Shown here one piece after another: positions 59,239 through 64,000 of a DNA stretch of 64,000 nucleotides. Positions within the stretch are counted from its first letter, which is position 1, and each line of letters begins with the position of its first letter. The position numbers and the translations under genes were made by a program. Below the pieces are notes generated by a model. The model worked only from the letters and a program-made list of their open reading frames with translations. It was not told where the DNA came from and did not search any database. The stretch covers positions 1,706,501 to 1,770,500 of the forward strand of contig NZ_CP136921.1 in the NCBI RefSeq assembly GCF_033100095.1, written 5' to 3'. This DNA is from Diaphorobacter limosus. Its GTDB lineage: Bacteria; Pseudomonadota; Gammaproteobacteria; Burkholderiales; Burkholderiaceae_C.

Positions 59239-59871
59239 TCAACGCAGACCGGCGATGTAGTCGGCCACGGCCTTGATCTCGCGGTCGTTGAGCTTGGCGG
59301 CCACGTCGCGCATCTGGTTGTTGTTGCCGCGCTTGCCGTCGCGGAAGTCGGTCAGCTGCTTGACGGTGTAGTCGCCATGCTGGCCCGACAGGCGCGGGTA
59401 CTGGGCCGGAATGCCGGCGCCGTTGGGGCTGTGGCAGCCGGCGCAGGCGGCGATGTGGCGATCCTGGATACCGCCGCGGTAGATGCGCTCGCCCAGGGAG
59501 ACCAGATCCTTGTCCTTGGCAAAGCCTTCCTTGGCCTTTTGCGAGGCCAGCCAGGCGGCCACGTTGCGCATGTCGTCGTCGCTCAGCATGGCGGCCATGC
59601 CCTGCATCACCGGGTCGGCGCGCTTGCCGGACTTGAATTCCTTGAGCTGCTTGACCAGGTATTCGGGGTGCTGCTGCGCCAGCATGGGGTTGACGGCGAT
59701 GGTGGAGTTGCCATCGGCCGCGTGGCAGGCGGCGCACACCGCGGCGTAGCTGGCCTCGCCCTTGGCCAGGTCAGGCTTGGCGGGCTGCGCCGGGGCTGAG
59801 CCCTGCGCAAAAGCTGGAATGGCGGGGGCAGCCAGGGCGGCGGCCATGAGCAAAGAGGCGAGCAACTTCAT
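59239..59871 (-). CDS. Dihaem cytochrome c4
   Basis: 210 residues. A signal peptide (LLASLLMAAALAAPAIPAFAQ) and two heme sites, C46AACH and C143AGCH, each followed by a Met-containing region (MQGMAAMLSDDDM and NNNQMRDVAAKLND). The two-domain layout is cytochrome c4, an electron carrier to terminal oxidases. First gene of the c4-resB-ccsB group; divergent from engB. Confidence 0.94.
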   Translation of the reverse strand: MKLLASLLMAAALAAPAIPAFAQGSAPAQPAKPDLAKGEASYAAVCAACHAADGNSTIAVNPMLAQQHPEYLVKQLKEFKSGKRADPVMQGMAAMLSDDDMRNVAAWLASQKAKEGFAKDKDLVSLGERIYRGGIQDRHIAACAGCHSPNGAGIPAQYPRLSGQHGDYTVKQLTDFRDGKRGNNNQMRDVAAKLNDREIKAVADYIAGLR

Positions 59872-59953
59872 ATCGAGGGTTCTTGTCTTATGAGCGCAAA
59901 ACCCGGCGATTCTACAATGCACCCTGATTTGTTCCAGCCCTTGAGGCCAATCT

Positions 59954-60631
59954 ATGTCAACCACGCCACAAGCACCCGCGCCCGGCGCCCTGCCCGACGC
60001 CAAGGTGGCCATGGGATGGATGCACACCGCACGCTTTCTGACCACCGCCGCGCAGCTGCACCAGCTGCCCGCCATCGAGGTACCCGAGATCGCCTTTGTC
60101 GGCCGCTCCAACGCCGGCAAGTCCACCTGCATCAACACCCTGGCGCAGCAGCGCCAGCTGGCCTTTGCCTCGAAGAAGCCGGGGCGCACGCAGCACATCA
60201 ACCTGTTCGCGCTGGGCAAGCAGGGCGTGATGGACGCGGTGCTGGCCGACCTGCCCGGCTACGGCTACGCCGCCGTCTCGCGCAGCGACAAGCAGCGCTG
60301 GCAACAGGTGATGGCCAACTACCTGGTCAGCCGCAAGAGCCTGTCGGGCATCGTCCTGCTGTGCGACCCGCGCCTGGGGTTGACCGAACTCGACGAGGCG
60401 CTGCTGGAGGTGGTGCGCCCGCGTGTCGAGCAGGGGCTCAAGTTCCTGGTGCTGCTGACCAAGGCCGACAAGCTCACACGCTCGGAGCAGGCCAAGGCCC
60501 TGTCCATCACCCGCCTGAACGCCGGCGGCGGCGAGGTGCGCATGTTCTCGGCGCTGAAAAAACAGGGCGTGGACGAGGTGGCGCAGCTGCTGTGGCAGTG
60601 GGCGCATCCGGCGGTTGATGGTGAGTCGTAA
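59954..60631 (+). CDS. engB: Ribosome biogenesis GTPase EngB/YsxC
   Basis: 225 residues. GTPase motifs: G1 GRSNAGKST, switch KPGRTQHINLF, G3 DLPGYGYA, G4 TKAD and the G5-like MFSALKKQG. It acts in 50S subunit assembly. A -10-like TACAAT is at 59913-59918. Divergent from cytochrome c4, the arrangement seen in other betaproteobacteria. Confidence 0.96.
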   Translation: MSTTPQAPAPGALPDAKVAMGWMHTARFLTTAAQLHQLPAIEVPEIAFVGRSNAGKSTCINTLAQQRQLAFASKKPGRTQHINLFALGKQGVMDAVLADLPGYGYAAVSRSDKQRWQQVMANYLVSRKSLSGIVLLCDPRLGLTELDEALLEVVRPRVEQGLKFLVLLTKADKLTRSEQAKALSITRLNAGGGEVRMFSALKKQGVDEVAQLLWQWAHPAVDGES

Positions 60632-60638
60632 GTGGTAA

Positions 60639-60670
60639 GTGGTGAATGGAAAGTCGTAACCATTCACCAC
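60639..60670. terminator. Hairpin after engB
   Basis: GTGGTGAATGG and CCATTCACCAC, 11-bp arms with a 10-nt loop, in a stretch of GTAAGTG/TCACCA-like short repeats (60620-60710). It lies between convergent genes and may end either transcript, but has no T run. Confidence 0.45.
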
Positions 60671-60706
60671 TCACCATTTACCGTTTACTACTCACCACAG
60701 AACCAT

Positions 60707-61579
60707 TCACCCATAGACCGAAGCCTGGCCCTCGGGCCTGGTCTTGAACCGCTTGTGCACCCAGTAGTACTGCGCGGGCATGGTGCGGATGGCCGCCTCC
60801 AGCTCGCGGTTCATGCGCGCGGTGTCCTGCACATGGTCCTCGGTGGGGAAGTTCTCCCAGGCGGGCGTCAGCTCGGCCACGTAGCCATCGGGCGTCATGC
60901 GGCTGTACAAGGCCACCACCTTGGCCCGGCCCAGGCGCGCAAAGCGTGACAGCGAGGGAATGGTGGCCGCGTCCGGCATGGCGAAGAAGGGCACGAAGAC
61001 CGAGTCGCCCGGCCCATAGTCCATGTCCGGCAGCAGGTACAAAAGCCCGCCCTTGCGCAGGCAGGAGATGATGGGCTTGACGCCGTCCGCGCGGTTGAGC
61101 ATGCGCACATTGCCAAAGCGCTGGCGTCCACCCATGAACCAGGCGTCCAGCGCCGGGTCGGGGTTGGTGGCAAAGATGGAGGTGAACTCGCGCGCCGTGT
61201 TCAGCGGCAGCGCCAGGCCACCCGCGTCCATGCTGTAGAAATGCGGGGCGAAAACGATGGTGGGCGTGTCGCCATCGAGCTCATGCACGGCGCCCACCAG
61301 CTTCACACGGCGGCGCACCAGGGCCTCGGAGCCGGCCCAGAGCCAGCTGCGATCCAGAAAGGTCTGGCAGAACACCACGAAGGTCGCGCGCGCCCAGGCG
61401 CGGCGCTGGGCCTCGGGCACCTCGGGAAAGCACAGCGCAAGATTGCGCAGCGCCACCTTGCGCCGTGGCGCGGCCAGCACGAACAGCAGCCGGCCCAGCA
61501 GCCAGCCCAGGCCGCGCAGCAGCGGCAGGGGCAGGTGCGCCAGCAGGCCCATCAGGGCCACGGCCAGGCGCGTCTTCAT
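60707..61579 (-). CDS. LpxL/HtrB-type lipid A acyltransferase (HX4D form)
   Basis: 290 residues. An N-terminal membrane helix, the acyltransferase motif HFYSMD (HX4D, in APHFYSMDAG), RQRFGNVRMLNR, LPDMDYGPGDSVFVPFF and YYWVHKRFKTRPEG. It adds secondary acyl chains to lipid A on the inner membrane. Overlaps the upstream paralogue by 4 nt; the two may act in sequence on different positions. Confidence 0.9.
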   Translation of the reverse strand: MKTRLAVALMGLLAHLPLPLLRGLGWLLGRLLFVLAAPRRKVALRNLALCFPEVPEAQRRAWARATFVVFCQTFLDRSWLWAGSEALVRRRVKLVGAVHELDGDTPTIVFAPHFYSMDAGGLALPLNTAREFTSIFATNPDPALDAWFMGGRQRFGNVRMLNRADGVKPIISCLRKGGLLYLLPDMDYGPGDSVFVPFFAMPDAATIPSLSRFARLGRAKVVALYSRMTPDGYVAELTPAWENFPTEDHVQDTARMNRELEAAIRTMPAQYYWVHKRFKTRPEGQASVYG

Positions 61580-62442
61580 GCGCCGCCCTCGGCAGCGTCA
61601 CGGCTGCCATGCATCTCTGCACGCGGCTGCTTGTAGCGCGCATAGCCCCACAGGTATTGCTCGGGGCTCTGGCGAATGAGCTGTTCCATGGCCTGGTTGA
61701 TCTGCAGCACGGCCGCTTCGAGCTCTGGCGCCAGCGGCGCGGCCAGATCCTGCAGGTGCAGCACATAGCCACGCCCGAACGTCAGACGCTCGCAGCGCGC
61801 CAGGATCACGCTGGCGCCGGTCTGCTGCACCAGGCGCGCGGCCAGGGTCATGGTGTAGGCCTCGCGGCCAAAGAACGGCGACCACAGGCCCAGGCCCTGG
61901 GGCGGCACCTGGTCGGGCAGCAGGCCCACGGCCTCGCCGCGGCGCAGCGCCTTGAGCATCTGGCGCACGCCCTGCAGCGTGGTCGGCACCGCCGCTATGC
62001 CTGGGCGGTTGCGCGCGGTTTGCATCACCTCGGCCAGCCAGCGCTGGCGCGCCGGGCGGTACAGGATGGTGATCGGCCCATGCACCGGCGACCAGCGCTG
62101 CGAGACGGCCTGCACCGACAACTCGAAGCAGCCAATATGCGGCGTCAGGAACACGATGCCGCGGCCCCGGCTCCAGGCGCGTTCGACGCATTCGGGGTTG
62201 CGGATCTCGCAGGCGGGAGACTCGGGCGCCAGCCACAGGCGCGGCGCCTCGGCCACCATGCGCCCGGCATGGGCCACGGCGGCGCGCACATCGGCCAGCG
62301 CGTAGCCGGCGCACGCGGCGTTGTCCAGAAAACGGCGCCGATAGGTGGGCGATGCCAGAAACGCCAGCCAACCCAGGGCCGCGCCAATGGCGTGGAGCAA
62401 CCACAACGGCAACACAGAAAAAAGGCGAAAAACGCTAGGCAT
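61576..62442 (-). CDS. LpxL/HtrB-type lipid A acyltransferase (HX4E form)
   Basis: 288 residues. Motif HIGCFE (HX4E, in LTPHIGCFELS), then ITILYRPARQRWLAEVM, LLPDQVPPQGLGLWSPFFGR and QYLWGYARYK. Same family as its neighbour but only distantly similar, and HX4D/E differ. Divergent from metK; its start codon abuts the metK -10 box. Confidence 0.9.
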   Translation of the reverse strand: MPSVFRLFSVLPLWLLHAIGAALGWLAFLASPTYRRRFLDNAACAGYALADVRAAVAHAGRMVAEAPRLWLAPESPACEIRNPECVERAWSRGRGIVFLTPHIGCFELSVQAVSQRWSPVHGPITILYRPARQRWLAEVMQTARNRPGIAAVPTTLQGVRQMLKALRRGEAVGLLPDQVPPQGLGLWSPFFGREAYTMTLAARLVQQTGASVILARCERLTFGRGYVLHLQDLAAPLAPELEAAVLQINQAMEQLIRQSPEQYLWGYARYKQPRAEMHGSRDAAEGGA

Positions 62443-62457
62443 TAGAATGGCGGGTGT
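62443..62457 (+). promoter_or_regulatory. -10 element with GC-rich discriminator, metK
   Basis: TAGAATGGCGGGTGT, similar to the elements before metG, mrcA and the DUF3460 gene. About 120 nt separate it from the metK ATG; I see no SAM-type riboswitch in that leader. Confidence 0.5.
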
Positions 62458-62577
62458 CGCCGAGTTAAATGAGCAACTTGCAGGGCGACGTTAAACACAA
62501 CTGCTAAAGCGTTCGCCACAAGGCTCCTGAAAGCTGTGGGCAACGCCCAAATGCTGCAAATACTGGAGTTTATTCAA

Positions 62578-63759
<1,182 letters not shown>

Positions 63760-63930
63760 GACCTTGAGCACAGCGAACTTGGCGGATCTTCGGCGCAGGC
63801 TCGCATCGCGTCAGCGATGTGAAGGGCCGCAGGCCCGGCCGAAGCCAACGTACCGACAAGGCTGCCGCATTGCGTGCTGCAGCGGGTCTGCAAGCCCATG
63901 CAGGCCGCTGACGGTTTTTGAAGAAATTCG

Positions 63931-63970
63931 GCTCTATCGCCCGATAGATAAGCGCTAAAAGCTATTATTT
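63931..63970 (+). repeat. AAGCG-AGCTAT motif, copy 11
   Basis: TCGCCCGATAGATAAGCGCT, then AAAAGCTATTATTT. It ends directly before an AGGAG ribosome-binding site of the next gene, so it is probably in its 5' UTR. Confidence 0.6.
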
Positions 63971-63987
63971 CAGGAGCGATCAAAGCC

Positions 63988-64000
63988 ATGTACGACGCCG
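63988..64000 (+). CDS. Start of an unidentified gene
   Basis: ATG 63988 with AGGAG 11 bases upstream; only MYDA is visible. Too short to name. The place after metK is often taken by ahcY in this group, but the four residues do not show it. Confidence 0.45.

Noticed and set aside
62458..62577. SAM riboswitch in the metK leader
   Set aside because: The ~120-nt leader shows no recognisable SAM-I or SAM-II core.
63760..63987. SAH riboswitch before the gene at 63988
   Set aside because: The spot is where an ahcY leader could lie, but I do not find the conserved GAGGAGCG/CAGGCTCG core; the structure seen differs and tracks with the metK duplication.

Overview
The window is GC-rich chromosomal DNA of a betaproteobacterium, most likely of the family Comamonadaceae (Acidovorax / Diaphorobacter / Alicycliphilus type; inferred from gene content, protein sequence and the short intergenic repeats, not from a database search). 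Genes are dense and often overlap by 4 nt. I saw no rRNA, tRNA or CRISPR.

Region 1-9.5 kb: end of a phytase-like esterase gene, an Smr-domain protein, then a long minus-strand run: selD, a SLAC1/TDT anion transporter, mrp (Fe-S carrier ATPase), a large FtsX-type permease, a small protein, a fused APH-like/P-loop kinase and a DksA/TraR zinc-finger protein. Region 9.5-14.1 kb, divergent from selD: a YeeE/YedE sulfur (or selenium) transporter, a flavocytochrome-c-type flavoprotein, SoxY, SoxZ and the tRNA 2-selenouridine synthase mnmH. Selenophosphate synthesis and tRNA selenation thus flank thiosulfate/sulfide-type carrier proteins, without the rest of a Sox system; this is the most intriguing gene set here.

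Region 14.1-16.6 kb is an accessory pocket: two RHH/PIN toxin-antitoxin pairs embedded in at least seven copies of a 24-bp GGGGTCAGA-type repeat plus other hairpin elements. Next come the major pilin pilA with a sigma-54 promoter, a divergent Sel1-repeat gene carrying a G12 tract, an Mrr-like membrane protein, a patatin phospholipase, and a signalling operon (TonB-dependent receptor, YfiR, hybrid CHASE8-type histidine kinase with HPt, PleD-like diguanylate cyclase).

Region 26.8-41 kb is mostly housekeeping: metG, small lipoproteins, a BamE-like lipoprotein, scpA, an AhpD-like protein and AraC regulator, nadB, a CHMI-type isomerase, pabB-pabC, nadC-nadA, panB, panC. Region 41.3-52 kb: the type IV pilus operon pilM-N-O-P-Q, in which pilN is split by a 1,392-bp IS256-family element with an 8-bp target duplication and a frameshifted transposase; a lipoprotein gene follows pilQ. 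Then mrcA, cyaY, lptM, lysA, msrPQ, the System II cytochrome c maturation pair resB/ccsB with cytochrome c4, engB, two LpxL-type acyltransferases, metK, and the first codons of another gene.

Across the window an AAGCG-N5-AGCTAT hairpin motif recurs at least 11 times between genes, almost always on the same strand; two longer palindromic MITE-like elements and a duplicated metK 3' end were also seen.
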